Assembly (NCBI GenBank): GCA_032251455.1
Contig: JAVVEG010000012.1
Coordinates: 1-64,000, forward strand
Direction of reading: 5' to 3'
DNA length: 64,000 nucleotides
DNA from: JAVVEG01 sp032251455
GTDB lineage: Bacteria > Pseudomonadota > Gammaproteobacteria > Pseudomonadales > Pseudohongiellaceae
Below, piece after piece: positions 33,700 through 42,707 of the stretch. Each line of letters begins with the position of its first letter. The stretch's first letter is position 1. The notes under the pieces are model-generated. The model was not told where the DNA came from, did not search any database, and saw nothing but the letters and a program-made list of their open reading frames with translations. Position numbers and translations under genes: made by a program.

Positions 33700-34550
33700 A
33701 CAATTTTCTCTGCGCCCTGCGCGCCGAACTCTTTGTTGCGGTGCGGACCACGCCGGCACGCCTGATCGTGCTCATGCCCGCCTTGATAGTCACCCTGCGC
33801 CTGGCGCTGGAGAAAATCACCGAAGCCGGCAACTCGGCGCGCCAGTCCCTGCTGGGACAGGGTTCTCTGGATATCGCCGCTGGCAATGCCTATGGCCATT
33901 TCGTCGATGGCCTGGGCACTGGCCTGATTCTGCTGGGTCTCAGCCTGGTCAGTTATACCGCCTGGTCATTTGCCAGTGACCGGGATACCGGCGCGTTGCG
34001 CCATCTGTTGATCCGGCGCCTCAGCCGCCGCACGCTGATCCTGTCCAAACTGCTGGTTGCCCACCTGATCGGCCTGGTCGCGCTTTTGCTGATGCTGCTG
34101 GTATTATTTCTGCTGTGTTCCTGGCTGTGGGAGTTTGGCCCGGTCGTCGAAGACGGCTACGAGTTGATAAGCGTTGCCGAAATGCAAAAGGAAGTCAGCC
34201 TGGGGTTCCGTTTGGCGGTCATCCCTCTGCCTGCAGCCATTGCCTTTGGTCTGCTGGTTGCGGTGTTGACCCAAAGTGCCACCCAGGCTGTCAGTGCCGC
34301 CCTGGGCATTACCCTGGCGCTGGATATTTTCAAGGGTCTGCTGGGTGATTACTCACACTATCTGTATGCCCGGTTCCAGCCCTCGCTGATCGATGCCTCC
34401 TATCTGCAGGATGTGGGTCGGCTGGTCAGGGGTTACTCGGACGTACTGATCGATGAACGGGCCCTGCTGCTCAATTACTGGGTTCCCCTGCCACAAATGC
34501 TGCTGTTCACGGCAATTGCACTGCTTGTAGTGCCCGCAAGGAGGCTTTGA
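33696..34550 (+). CDS. ABC-2 type permease
   Basis: A 284-residue inner-membrane protein with about six hydrophobic helices (near residues 20-40, 78-95, 122-150, 170-195, 200-220 and 260-282). The segment SDRDTGALRHLLIRRLSRR after the second helix is the cytoplasmic coupling-loop pattern of ABC-2 permeases of the NosY/NatB group. It pairs with the upstream ATPase through a 4-nt overlap to make a homodimeric exporter, and is followed 1 nt later by a PDZ lipoprotein. The substrate is undetermined; the gene set suggests an envelope protein or peptide. Confidence 0.85.
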   Translation: MNNFLCALRAELFVAVRTTPARLIVLMPALIVTLRLALEKITEAGNSARQSLLGQGSLDIAAGNAYGHFVDGLGTGLILLGLSLVSYTAWSFASDRDTGALRHLLIRRLSRRTLILSKLLVAHLIGLVALLLMLLVLFLLCSWLWEFGPVVEDGYELISVAEMQKEVSLGFRLAVIPLPAAIAFGLLVAVLTQSATQAVSAALGITLALDIFKGLLGDYSHYLYARFQPSLIDASYLQDVGRLVRGYSDVLIDERALLLNYWVPLPQMLLFTAIALLVVPARRL

Positions 34551-34551
34551 A

Positions 34552-35517
34552 GTGATAGCCCTGTCGCGCACAGCATTGCTGTTTTTTGCCTGCAGTCTGG
34601 GGCTGGCTGGCTGCGTCGGTTTCAGCCCGCGCGAATTGAGCCCGACCCTGACCTTGTCCGGAGAAATAGTCGATCTTGGCCCGACAGCAAGCAATACGGC
34701 TGCTGGTGGTGCTGATCTGGGCATGACACTCAGTATCAACGAAAGTGACTCACTGACCAATATCACCGTACTCCCCGGCACCCGGGTCCGCACAGTGGCG
34801 CCCGGCAGTGCCGCCGAGTTGGCTGGTATTCGCCCTGGCGATATCATTCTGAGCATCGATGACCGGGCAACCGATCACCCGGATGTCATTGCCGCCCTGG
34901 CCCTGCAGATTGAAGAGCCAACCAGCTTGCAGCTGCAGGTGCGCCGCAACACCACGGTCTATGAAACCACGCTTGAGGCTGCGCCGCAGAGAGCAGCCAG
35001 TACTCCGGTCGAGCTGTACCGCGCCGACCCCCTGTTGACCAGAGCCGGCTATACCACCAGCCTGCTGAGCGACTCCGCTGGCCAGAACTCATCCGGTGCC
35101 CGCATCCACACACTTTTGGCGGAAAGCCCCTTGCCGGCTGCGGGACTGCAGACGGGGGATATCATCCTCAGTCTGAACGATATGGCAGTGTCTTCGGCAC
35201 AGGGCTTGATCACCCTGGCCCATGGCGAGTTCACCCCCGGACAGCGGGTCGATGTGAGTTATCTGCGGAATGGCCGGATTCAGAATACCTCGGTCCGGCT
35301 CTGGAGCCCCGGTCGCAAACTGAGCCGACTGAGCCTTTGGCCGCTGCTCGACTACCGGGCCAGTGTCAATCCGGACAGCAGCAGCCTGGATATTCTGGAC
35401 CTCTGGCTGTTCTCGGTTTTCAGCTATCAGCAACAGGGAGGGGAGCGCTCCTGGCAGGCTCTGGGCCTGTTCCGCTCGGAAACCGGGTTTGGTGAGCTGC
35501 AGGAGGTCAGTCCATGA
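34552..35517 (+). CDS. Double-PDZ lipoprotein
   Basis: The GTG start at 34552 has AAGGAGG (34538-34544) at 7 nt. The 321-residue product carries lipobox LGLAGC, so it is anchored in a membrane with a periplasmic body. Two PDZ domains are visible: GSAAELAGIRPGDIILSIDD near residues 84-103, and SPLPAAGLQTGDIILSLND near 188-206, each followed by a typical beta-hairpin. There is no protease domain, so it is a scaffold or substrate-recognition factor rather than a DegS/HtrA enzyme. The C terminus (residues 240-321) is unassigned. Its stop overlaps the first FG-GAP gene (ATGA at 35514). Confidence 0.85.
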   Translation: MIALSRTALLFFACSLGLAGCVGFSPRELSPTLTLSGEIVDLGPTASNTAAGGADLGMTLSINESDSLTNITVLPGTRVRTVAPGSAAELAGIRPGDIILSIDDRATDHPDVIAALALQIEEPTSLQLQVRRNTTVYETTLEAAPQRAASTPVELYRADPLLTRAGYTTSLLSDSAGQNSSGARIHTLLAESPLPAAGLQTGDIILSLNDMAVSSAQGLITLAHGEFTPGQRVDVSYLRNGRIQNTSVRLWSPGRKLSRLSLWPLLDYRASVNPDSSSLDILDLWLFSVFSYQQQGGERSWQALGLFRSETGFGELQEVSP

Positions 35518-37139
35518 CTTTCTCCCCGCACAGTAATTTCTGGCTGACCGGTGTTTTCCTGCTTGCTTGTCTGAGCAGTCTCACACCAGTTACACCAGCA
35601 CTTGCCCAGGGCAATTACGCTGTCACTGAAATCCAGACCCCGGAGTGGCCCGGAACCCTTCATTTCGCCGATATGAATGGCGACCAGCGCATGGACCTGA
35701 TCATACCGCGCTGGCAACAGAGCACCGGACGCGAATTGCTGATTTTCCTGCAACAGGCCAATGGCAGCTATCTGCAACAGCCCGACCGCCTGGTAGAAAT
35801 CAAACCGGAGATAATCGCTGTCGCACTGGCAGACCTGCGGCCTGAACCCGGCGCAGAGTTGCTGCTGTTCTCAGCGTCGGCCGTCTTCAGTCTGAGCTCT
35901 GCCATCCCGGAATACAGTGGCAATCTCAAGCATCTTTTCGACTGGTCTTTCGTTGCCTCGGTACCCGAACGCCGGGAGACTCTTTTCTTCAACGCTGTCT
36001 ACCCCACCGAATCCGGACAGATAGAGCTGCTGTTGCCCGGCAGAAACGGCTATGGTGTGTTTCGCTCCCAGGGTGATGAGGCCTTTACCCTGATTCATGA
36101 ATTCAACACAGTGAATACCGATCTCGATGCCGGTGAAATCCCTGTGGGCAATGGCGGTTTTGATACCAATCTTGAAATCAATGAGCGCGACGGCATCGTT
36201 CTGGACGTCATTCCGCGCCCAGCCACAGCTTTCAACGAGTTTATTGTTGAAGAAGACCTGATCATCCGCAATAACGAATCAGGCCCCAGACGTCCGGGGC
36301 GGATTGAAGACGACACCCTGCTGCTGCAAACCAGTCACTGGCTGCCCATGGCCATCAGGGCAGAGATGAATGGCGACGGCGCAGCCGATCTGGTCTACCT
36401 GAACATCGGCAACGATCTGCAACCGCAATTGAATATCCTGCTGCAACAGGCTGATGGGACTTACCCCGATAAACCGGACTGGCAGGGAGCCCTGAATACA
36501 CGCGGCGATCTCAATCTGGTCGATCTCGATGGCGATGGTCTGCATGATCTGCTGCGCATCGACGGGGAAGGCAACAGCTGGACAGCCAGCCTTTACCGCA
36601 ATCAGGGCGGAAGTTTCAAATTCGCCACTGCTGATCAGGTAATGCGCTTCTCTGGTTATGACCTGGAATTGGACGTGGTCGATATCAATACGGACGGGGT
36701 CCTGGAATTAAGTGCCAATTACTACACCATACCGATTATCGATGCCATCAGAAACACCAGCATCACCAGAACCCAGTTACTGTATGCCAGTGCAGGCAGC
36801 TCCGCTAACAACACCCTGCCGTTTTTTTCCGCCCGGCCCGACTTCCGGCTGGATGAGAGTTTCTCTGCAGACTCGGTGCTTGGTCTTTCCGAGCCACTGC
36901 AGTTGCAATATGACCTGAATGCCGATGGCCGCAATGATGTACTGGCTGTCAACAGTGACGGCGCGCTGACGGCCAGGACCATCACTGAGGGCTACCGGAT
37001 TGCCGAACCGCCTTTCTGGCAATATGTACCCAGCAGAACCATCACTGATGTTGACGTCTATCAACTGAACGGGGATGCCATTCCGGACCTGGTCCTGTTC
37101 CACTCCACCACCGCCAGCATTCTGGTATCACGACCATGA
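35514..37139 (+). CDS. FG-GAP/VCBS-type repeat protein, first copy
   Basis: A 541-residue exported protein; signal peptide 1-31 (cleavage ALA/QG). Six calcium-loop-like motifs of the DxNxDxxxDL form are visible: DMNGDQRMDL, EMNGDGAADL, DLDGDGLHDL, DINTDGVLEL, DLNADGRNDV and QLNGDAIPDL, near residues 53, 284, 337, 389, 466 and 517. Repeats of this kind build seven-bladed FG-GAP (integrin-alpha-like) propellers with blade-bound calcium. The gene is sandwiched between the PDZ lipoprotein and a second propeller gene with 4-nt overlaps on both sides. Function in this cluster is unknown; periplasmic or surface location is inferred. Confidence 0.8.
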   Translation: MTFSPHSNFWLTGVFLLACLSSLTPVTPALAQGNYAVTEIQTPEWPGTLHFADMNGDQRMDLIIPRWQQSTGRELLIFLQQANGSYLQQPDRLVEIKPEIIAVALADLRPEPGAELLLFSASAVFSLSSAIPEYSGNLKHLFDWSFVASVPERRETLFFNAVYPTESGQIELLLPGRNGYGVFRSQGDEAFTLIHEFNTVNTDLDAGEIPVGNGGFDTNLEINERDGIVLDVIPRPATAFNEFIVEEDLIIRNNESGPRRPGRIEDDTLLLQTSHWLPMAIRAEMNGDGAADLVYLNIGNDLQPQLNILLQQADGTYPDKPDWQGALNTRGDLNLVDLDGDGLHDLLRIDGEGNSWTASLYRNQGGSFKFATADQVMRFSGYDLELDVVDINTDGVLELSANYYTIPIIDAIRNTSITRTQLLYASAGSSANNTLPFFSARPDFRLDESFSADSVLGLSEPLQLQYDLNADGRNDVLAVNSDGALTARTITEGYRIAEPPFWQYVPSRTITDVDVYQLNGDAIPDLVLFHSTTASILVSRP

Positions 37140-38929
37140 ACACAGTACACAGATTGCTCAACGGCTGCCTGACCCTGGCCCTGTTGTCAGCCAATACCCT
37201 GGCTTCAGCTCAGACCGAAACCCAGACCGAAGCTCAGACCGAAGCCCAGACCGAAACCTTGCCGGGCTACCAGCGCATTGAATTCAGGCTGCCCGCCGAT
37301 ACCGGGCAGATTGTGCTTACCGATGCCAACGCCGACAGCTTGAAAGATGTCTTGCGCATCAATGGCAACCGGCTCAGCCTGCATCTGCAGAAACCCAATG
37401 CCGGTGGCTTTGATTTCACTACACCCGATGCCGTATTGCAGCTGCCGGGCACTGCCACCGGGTGGGACATAAGCCACAACTACCCCAATCCTGCCGAAAC
37501 GACAGCTGAGAACTCCAGACGGGCATCGACTTTCTCCCTCATTGCCCTGGTTGATGGTCGTCAGGTTCAGCAATGGGCACTGACCGACGAGGGTTTTGCC
37601 CAGGCCCACACTCTGCTGGATCAGCTGACAGGTTTTCTCAGTGATGGCTATCATCGCGTCAATTTTTCCCGGGATATCAATGCTGATGGCATGGATGATC
37701 TGTTGATCCCGGGCAGCGGGGAACTGTTTATTCACTTGCGCAACCAGGATGGCAGCTATCAACCCGGTTTCAGTGTGCTGTCGGATATGCGAATTCGCAC
37801 CCGGCTCAACTCCAGCGATAATCTGGAACGGGATACCGGGCAGTCTGTCAGTATCCCCTTGATGCAACTGCGCGATGTCAACAATGACGGCAAACCCGAT
37901 CTGATCTCGGATACCGATGAGCGCCTGGATGTGTTCCTGGCAAATCCCGGTGCGGACCAGGGTTTCCCCTTGCAGCCCAGTTACTCCGTTGACCGACTGG
38001 CAATCCGCGAGCGCCTGGGTGAATTTGATCTGGATCAGGTCGATTTTTCCAATCTGACCGGCATCCTGGCACTGACCTACCAGGAAGTGTTGCAGGACAT
38101 CAACAATGACGGTATCGATGACCTGATCCTGCGTGAAGGGGGTAAGGTATCCCTTTATCATGGCGCTGCCGACGGGGTCAGTTTCGAGCGTCCGGCACAG
38201 ATACTCAGGTCCGCCGGCAATGTGCTGCTGACCTTTGCCCATGATGAAAACGAAGATGGACTGCCGGATCTCTGGTTATGGCGGATTGAACCCATCTCGG
38301 TGGGTGATCTGTTCCTGTGGCTGGCAATTTCCGGCAGCGTCAACCTGGAAGCCTTCATTTATCCCAATGAAGGACAGCGTTTTGCCAGCCGGCCGGTACG
38401 CAAGGTCACGGTGGCACTCAAATTCCCCTCTGCCGTGCGTCTGTTGAGCACGGTGAGCGAGTTCCGGGAACGCAGCCGTGATGACAGCGCGGCACCCCTG
38501 CCCAATCTGGCCGTCTCACTGGATGCAGCGGCTGCCGACCGCGATCTTGCGGTGCTGATGCAAAACCAGCTGCTGGTTTTCCGCCAGGCTCTTGCGCCCA
38601 AAGCTGAAGTACAGGAAGAGCGTTTCCTGGCCTCTCTGAATTACAGCCGCGACCGTGACAATTACGAGATTGACATCCGCAATTACATCGATCAGGTGGA
38701 GCAGCAACAGGAAAGTGCCCTGAACCTGACCAACTCACGCGAACCCGATCACAGCATTGCCTGGCAGGAAGATATGCGCCACGGCAACATCATCAGCAGT
38801 GATCTGAATGCCAACGGCGTGGATGACCTTTTTGTCCTGCTGGCGCGCGAGGAGGAGTACATCAGCGGGTTTTTGCTGTTGTCCAGTCCTGGCAATACCT
38901 TGAATACAGCCGCTGGCAATGAACCATGA
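37136..38929 (+). CDS. FG-GAP/VCBS-type repeat protein, second copy
   Basis: A 597-residue exported protein with a signal peptide (cleavage ASAQ near residue 24), followed by a QTE-rich four-unit repeat encoded by tandem 12-bp DNA units. Six calcium-loop motifs are visible: DANADSLKDV, DINADGMDDL, DVNNDGKPDL, DINNDGIDDL, DENEDGLPDL and DLNANGVDDL, near residues 62, 180, 247, 321, 370 and 556. It is a diverged paralogue or analogue of the preceding protein, with the same motif number but different spacing. Four-nucleotide overlaps on both sides place it firmly in the ABC/PDZ operon. Confidence 0.8.
   Translation: MNTVHRLLNGCLTLALLSANTLASAQTETQTEAQTEAQTETLPGYQRIEFRLPADTGQIVLTDANADSLKDVLRINGNRLSLHLQKPNAGGFDFTTPDAVLQLPGTATGWDISHNYPNPAETTAENSRRASTFSLIALVDGRQVQQWALTDEGFAQAHTLLDQLTGFLSDGYHRVNFSRDINADGMDDLLIPGSGELFIHLRNQDGSYQPGFSVLSDMRIRTRLNSSDNLERDTGQSVSIPLMQLRDVNNDGKPDLISDTDERLDVFLANPGADQGFPLQPSYSVDRLAIRERLGEFDLDQVDFSNLTGILALTYQEVLQDINNDGIDDLILREGGKVSLYHGAADGVSFERPAQILRSAGNVLLTFAHDENEDGLPDLWLWRIEPISVGDLFLWLAISGSVNLEAFIYPNEGQRFASRPVRKVTVALKFPSAVRLLSTVSEFRERSRDDSAAPLPNLAVSLDAAAADRDLAVLMQNQLLVFRQALAPKAEVQEERFLASLNYSRDRDNYEIDIRNYIDQVEQQQESALNLTNSREPDHSIAWQEDMRHGNIISSDLNANGVDDLFVLLAREEEYISGFLLLSSPGNTLNTAAGNEP
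37211..37258. repeat. 12-bp tandem repeat, four units
   Basis: CAGACCGAAACC and near-identical units repeat four times (37211-37258), encoding QTET/QTEA/QTEA/QTET just after the signal peptide of the second propeller protein. Units differ at one or two bases. Confidence 0.9.
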
Positions 38930-39171
38930 AAAAAACCATTCTCCTCACCCTGCTGGTAGCCACGATAGTCATCAATCTGGCCGCCTGGGGGGTGGACTAT
39001 TATTCCTCTGTATACATTGCCCTGCCCTTCCGCATTGCCCTGATTCTGGGCATCACCGCCATCGCCGCCATATTTTCGGGAGCGGCTGCCCTGGTCAATG
39101 CCGCAGAACAGGAAACACCGGCCAATGCCCCCAGGGATGATGCCAAGCAGAAAGATGCCGGGCCGGAATAA
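38926..39171 (+). CDS. Small two-helix membrane protein
   Basis: An 81-residue protein with two hydrophobic segments (ILLTLLVATIVINLAAWGV, residues 4-22, and IALILGITAIAAIFSGAAALV near 36-56) and a charged hydrophilic tail. I do not recognise a family. It starts inside the stop of the second propeller gene (ATGA at 38926), so it is the last member of the ABC/PDZ/propeller operon. It could be an accessory subunit of the exporter. The convergent HD-GYP gene ends 3 nt away. Confidence 0.7.
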   Translation: MKKTILLTLLVATIVINLAAWGVDYYSSVYIALPFRIALILGITAIAAIFSGAAALVNAAEQETPANAPRDDAKQKDAGPE

Positions 39172-39174
39172 ACC

Positions 39175-40446
39175 TCACTTACCTTCCACTGCCAGCCAAA
39201 GCTGTTCAATATTCGCAAATCCCCAGTGTTCAATCGACTCACGGCCGACAATTCTGTCCACTGTGCCAGGCTGGGACAGATCAACAATCTGTTGCGGTAT
39301 GGCCATGCGTGAACTGGCCGAGAAAAAAACCTTGACCCTGGGTGTGAGCAGGGAGTGCTCATGTTGTTCCAGCACTACCCCCAGGCGCTCACTTTGCAGA
39401 CGGACCAGTGAACCGACCGGATAGATACCTACCGATTTGACAAAGGCCTGAAAGACCACCCGATCAAAATGCGTATCACACCATTGCGCCATTTGATGAA
39501 TGGAGTCGGCCGGCCCCCAGCCTTTCTTGTAAGGTCGGTTCGAGGTGATTGCGTCATAGACATCGCAGACTGCCCCCATTTTTGCCAACAGGCTGATCTC
39601 TTCACCTGCCAAGCGGGCGGGATAGCCGCTGCCATCCATTTTTTCATGGTGATGCAGACAGACTTCAAGTGCACCTGGACTCAGCTCATTGCAGGCCACC
39701 AGGACATCATGCCCGGCTTGCGGGTGTCCTTTCATGATGTTGAACTCTGCATCGGTAAGTTTGCCCGGTTTGTTCAACACTTCCGGGGGCATGCACATTT
39801 TTCCGGTATCATGCAGCAAGCCAGCCACACCGGCTTCCCTGACCTGGTTTTCGTCCAGGCCGAGCTGTCTGGCCAGGGCAATCATCAGCGCACAGACGGC
39901 AACGGAATGCATATAGGTATAGTCGTCTGCTGTTTTCAGCCGGGCCAGGGTGATCAGGGCATCGGGGTTGCGGGCAACCGAGGCAGAAATATCCTCCACC
40001 ATATCCTGAACACCGCTGACATTGATGGCATTGCCCATGCGGACATCCGTGAACATATCGATGACGGCCTGCCTGGAATGATCGCACAACGCCTGGGCCT
40101 TGCGGATTTCTTCTGCCATCCCGACCCTGCCCGTTTCGGCTCGCTGCGGCGGGTTTTCAGGTGTCGCAGCTGCCTCCGGGTCTGGCCTGTCCTGGGTGGC
40201 TTCAGCCTCCTCCTGCCGATTCTCCTCCACGATTGCCGCAGCTTTCTCCGCGCTCGTCGCTACATCCAGGCCCTTGCTGATATCAATGGAGAGACTGGGT
40301 ATGCCACAGCTGCGCAGGGCCAGGAAGTCCTTTTTTTCGGTGAGCAAAAACCGGGTTTTCCAAAAAGGATGATCTATCCAGGAACCGTGCAGTTCCTGGA
40401 TATACATGCCCAAGCGAAGATCCTTAATCTTTATGGTTTTTATCAT
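39175..40446 (-). CDS. HD-GYP domain cyclic-di-GMP phosphodiesterase
   Basis: A 423-residue cytoplasmic protein. Residues 1-115 form a DUF3391-type N-terminal domain (IKIKDLRLGMYIQELHGSW), with an Ala/Glu-rich linker at 65-105. The HD-GYP domain follows: the metal-binding LLHDTGK (H212-D213), HHHEKMDGSGYP with the intact GYP at 274-276, and AVCDVYDAITSNRPYKKG downstream. All signature residues for cleavage of c-di-GMP to GMP are present. It is convergent with the ABC/PDZ operon and divergent from the SLC13 permease gene. Confidence 0.92.
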   Translation of the reverse strand: MIKTIKIKDLRLGMYIQELHGSWIDHPFWKTRFLLTEKKDFLALRSCGIPSLSIDISKGLDVATSAEKAAAIVEENRQEEAEATQDRPDPEAAATPENPPQRAETGRVGMAEEIRKAQALCDHSRQAVIDMFTDVRMGNAINVSGVQDMVEDISASVARNPDALITLARLKTADDYTYMHSVAVCALMIALARQLGLDENQVREAGVAGLLHDTGKMCMPPEVLNKPGKLTDAEFNIMKGHPQAGHDVLVACNELSPGALEVCLHHHEKMDGSGYPARLAGEEISLLAKMGAVCDVYDAITSNRPYKKGWGPADSIHQMAQWCDTHFDRVVFQAFVKSVGIYPVGSLVRLQSERLGVVLEQHEHSLLTPRVKVFFSASSRMAIPQQIVDLSQPGTVDRIVGRESIEHWGFANIEQLWLAVEGK

Positions 40447-40692
40447 ACCAATTCACATATTAATCCTTATGCTCGCCAATGGACGACGAACTGACAAGTC
40501 CTGCTTTCAGTTTATCGACCCGTTGAATCAATTCTGAACCCATCCTGTATTTTCCTCTTTCAGCGTCAACTCTCACTCTCAATATATTCTCTACAATATA
40601 CTCTCAACCTGCCCAAACGGATTCAGCGTGATAGACTCCCGGCAGTGAATGGCTTCCGCCCAGCGAACTGTGTTTTTCCGGAATACTGACGA

Positions 40693-42504
40693 ATGGAAAT
40701 GGATCAACTGATAATCATCGGCATTCTGGTCACCAGCATGGGCATGTTCATCGGGGGGCGTTGGCGCCATGACATGGTGGCTATTGCTGCCCTGCTGGCG
40801 GGTGTATTGGCAGGCCTGGTTCCCGTTGCCGATGCTTTCACCGGCTTCGGCCATCCGGCAGTGATCACTGTGGCCTGTGTCCTGATACTGAGTCATGGCC
40901 TGCAATTGACCGGTGCCATTGATGTCATTGCCCGGAAACTGCTGCCTTCCACACTCGGCAACACCCTCAGCATTTTTGCCCTGACCCTGCTTGCGGCCAT
41001 TTTGTCTGGCTTCATGAATAATGTGGGCGCCCTGGCTTTGCTGATGCCGGTAGCAATCCAGATGGCGGCCAAACGTAATATCCCGACCGGCCAGGTATTG
41101 ATGCCTCTGGCCTTTGGCTCCATTCTGGGCGGGACCACCACCTTGATTGGCACCCCTCCCAACCTGATCGTCTCCGGGTTTCGCTATGATGCCGGCCTGG
41201 GTCACTTTGGCATGTTCGATTTCAGCCCGACGGGGCTCAGTATCACCTTTGCCGGGGTGTTGTTTATTGGCCTCATCGGCTGGCGCCTGGTACCGGCCCG
41301 CAACCAGTCTGAAAGTGGTCATTTTGACACCGGAACCTACCTGACAGAGGTGCGGGTTTCTGACAACAGCAAGGCCATCGGCAAGACCCTGCGTGAAGTG
41401 GAAGTGATCCTGGACAAAGCCGATGCCCAGATCGTGGGTCTGGTGCGGGGGGAAGTCCGGGTCATTGCACCCTACTCCCGACGCGTACTCAAACCGGGCG
41501 ATATTCTGGTCATCGAGGCAGAACCCGAATCCATGGGTTCGGCTCTTTCCACCCTGGGCCTGAAGCTGGAAGAACAGAACCCGATCAGCCCCGAGACGGA
41601 GCCTGCCGGGACGGAGGACAATGACAGCGAATCCGGCAACAGGAATGGCGAACTGGTACTCCAGGAGCTGGTGATTCTGCCTGGTTCCAGCCTGGCCGGA
41701 CGCAGCGCTTCCGATATCGAGTTGCGGACCCGCTACAGCATCAACCTGCTGGCCCTCTCAAGACAGGGACGCCGCTCCATCAAACGTTTGCGTTCCACAC
41801 CGATGAAAGACGGTGATGTCATTCTGATGCAGGGTGTCCCGGAGGCAATTGCCAATTTCAGCAGCGATTTCGACTGCATCCCACTGGCAGCGCGTGACAT
41901 CAGGGTCCCGGTCAAGGGTCAGGCACTGCTGGCTGTCACCATTTTCCTGTTTGCCATCGCGCTGACCGCTTTGGGCTTGTTGCCGGTTGCCATTTCTTTT
42001 TCAGCCGCAGTGCTGGCTTATATGGCCTTGCGCATTGTGCCACCAAGATCTGTATACCATGCCATCGACTGGCCGGTGATTGTGCTGCTGGGAGCCCTGC
42101 TGCCTGTAGCCGGTGCCATCAGCAGCACCGGCACTGCCGATGTCATTGCTGCCTCACTCATAGACGGTGTGGCACAAGGCAGTCCGGTCATTGCCCTTGT
42201 CCTGGTGCTGGTGGTTACCATGACCTTGTCCGATTTCATGAACAATGCCGCCACCGCAGCCGTCATGAGCCCGCTTGCAATCAGTGCCGCTGCGCAACTG
42301 GGGGTGAATCCGGACTCTTTCCTGATGGCCGTGGCCATCGGTGCCTCCTGTGCCTTTCTGACTCCCATAGGTCATCAGAACAACACCTTGATTCTCGGCC
42401 CTGGCGGATTCAGGTTTGGTGATTACTGGCGGCTTGGCCTGCCTACGGAAATAGTGATCGTCGCAGTCAGCGTACCCGTCCTGTTGTGGGTCTGGCCACT
42501 ATAA
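40693..42504 (+). CDS. SLC13/DASS-type permease with RCK_C domains
   Basis: A 603-residue membrane protein of the citrate/sulfate/dicarboxylate transporter type. The two inverted halves each show an Asn-Asn and proline hairpin: FMNNVGALALLMP with GTTTLIGTPPNLIVSG, and FMNNAATAAVMSP with FLTPIGHQNN. Between them (residues about 215-395) lie two TrkA-C (RCK_C) domains, as in sodium-sulfate or dicarboxylate-type SLC13 permeases of marine bacteria, which presumably gate transport. The substrate is not predictable. A GGAA lies about 9 nt before ATG 40693, and 246 bp separate it from the divergent HD-GYP gene. Confidence 0.88.
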   Translation: MEMDQLIIIGILVTSMGMFIGGRWRHDMVAIAALLAGVLAGLVPVADAFTGFGHPAVITVACVLILSHGLQLTGAIDVIARKLLPSTLGNTLSIFALTLLAAILSGFMNNVGALALLMPVAIQMAAKRNIPTGQVLMPLAFGSILGGTTTLIGTPPNLIVSGFRYDAGLGHFGMFDFSPTGLSITFAGVLFIGLIGWRLVPARNQSESGHFDTGTYLTEVRVSDNSKAIGKTLREVEVILDKADAQIVGLVRGEVRVIAPYSRRVLKPGDILVIEAEPESMGSALSTLGLKLEEQNPISPETEPAGTEDNDSESGNRNGELVLQELVILPGSSLAGRSASDIELRTRYSINLLALSRQGRRSIKRLRSTPMKDGDVILMQGVPEAIANFSSDFDCIPLAARDIRVPVKGQALLAVTIFLFAIALTALGLLPVAISFSAAVLAYMALRIVPPRSVYHAIDWPVIVLLGALLPVAGAISSTGTADVIAASLIDGVAQGSPVIALVLVLVVTMTLSDFMNNAATAAVMSPLAISAAAQLGVNPDSFLMAVAIGASCAFLTPIGHQNNTLILGPGGFRFGDYWRLGLPTEIVIVAVSVPVLLWVWPL

Positions 42505-42507
42505 AGC

Positions 42508-42535
42508 CGGGCTTATATACGGGCGGGCTTATATA
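42508..42535. repeat. 12-bp direct repeat, 16-bp period
   Basis: CGGGCTTATATA occurs at 42508-42519 and 42524-42535, in the ~200-bp gap after the permease gene. No function is evident. Confidence 0.85.
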
Positions 42536-42650
42536 AGGACGGATTTGATCAAGACCTGGCTTGACTCAAATCTGAATAAGTCTTGCTTACTGGCGTGCGC
42601 CCGTTACAATCGAGACCGACAGTCCAATCAGGCCAGCAGGCCTAATCAAA

Positions 42651-42679
42651 CCCCATCAGGCCCCATCAGGCCCCATCAG
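42651..42679. repeat. 10-bp tandem repeat, three units
   Basis: CCCCATCAGG is repeated at 42651-42660 and 42661-42670, with a 9-base third unit at 42671-42679. It lies just upstream of the M20 peptidase gene, whose start is at 42708, so it is probably within the leader. Confidence 0.9.
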
Positions 42680-42707
42680 AAAAGAGACTGCAGCGGGAGA
42701 CCAGCTC

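Noticed and set aside
42505..42540. Possible terminator after the SLC13 permease
   Set aside because: The sequence is a direct repeat of CGGGCTTATATA, not a stem followed by a T-run.
42651..42679. CRISPR-like repeat
   Set aside because: Units are 10 bp, head to tail with no spacers and no cas genes nearby.
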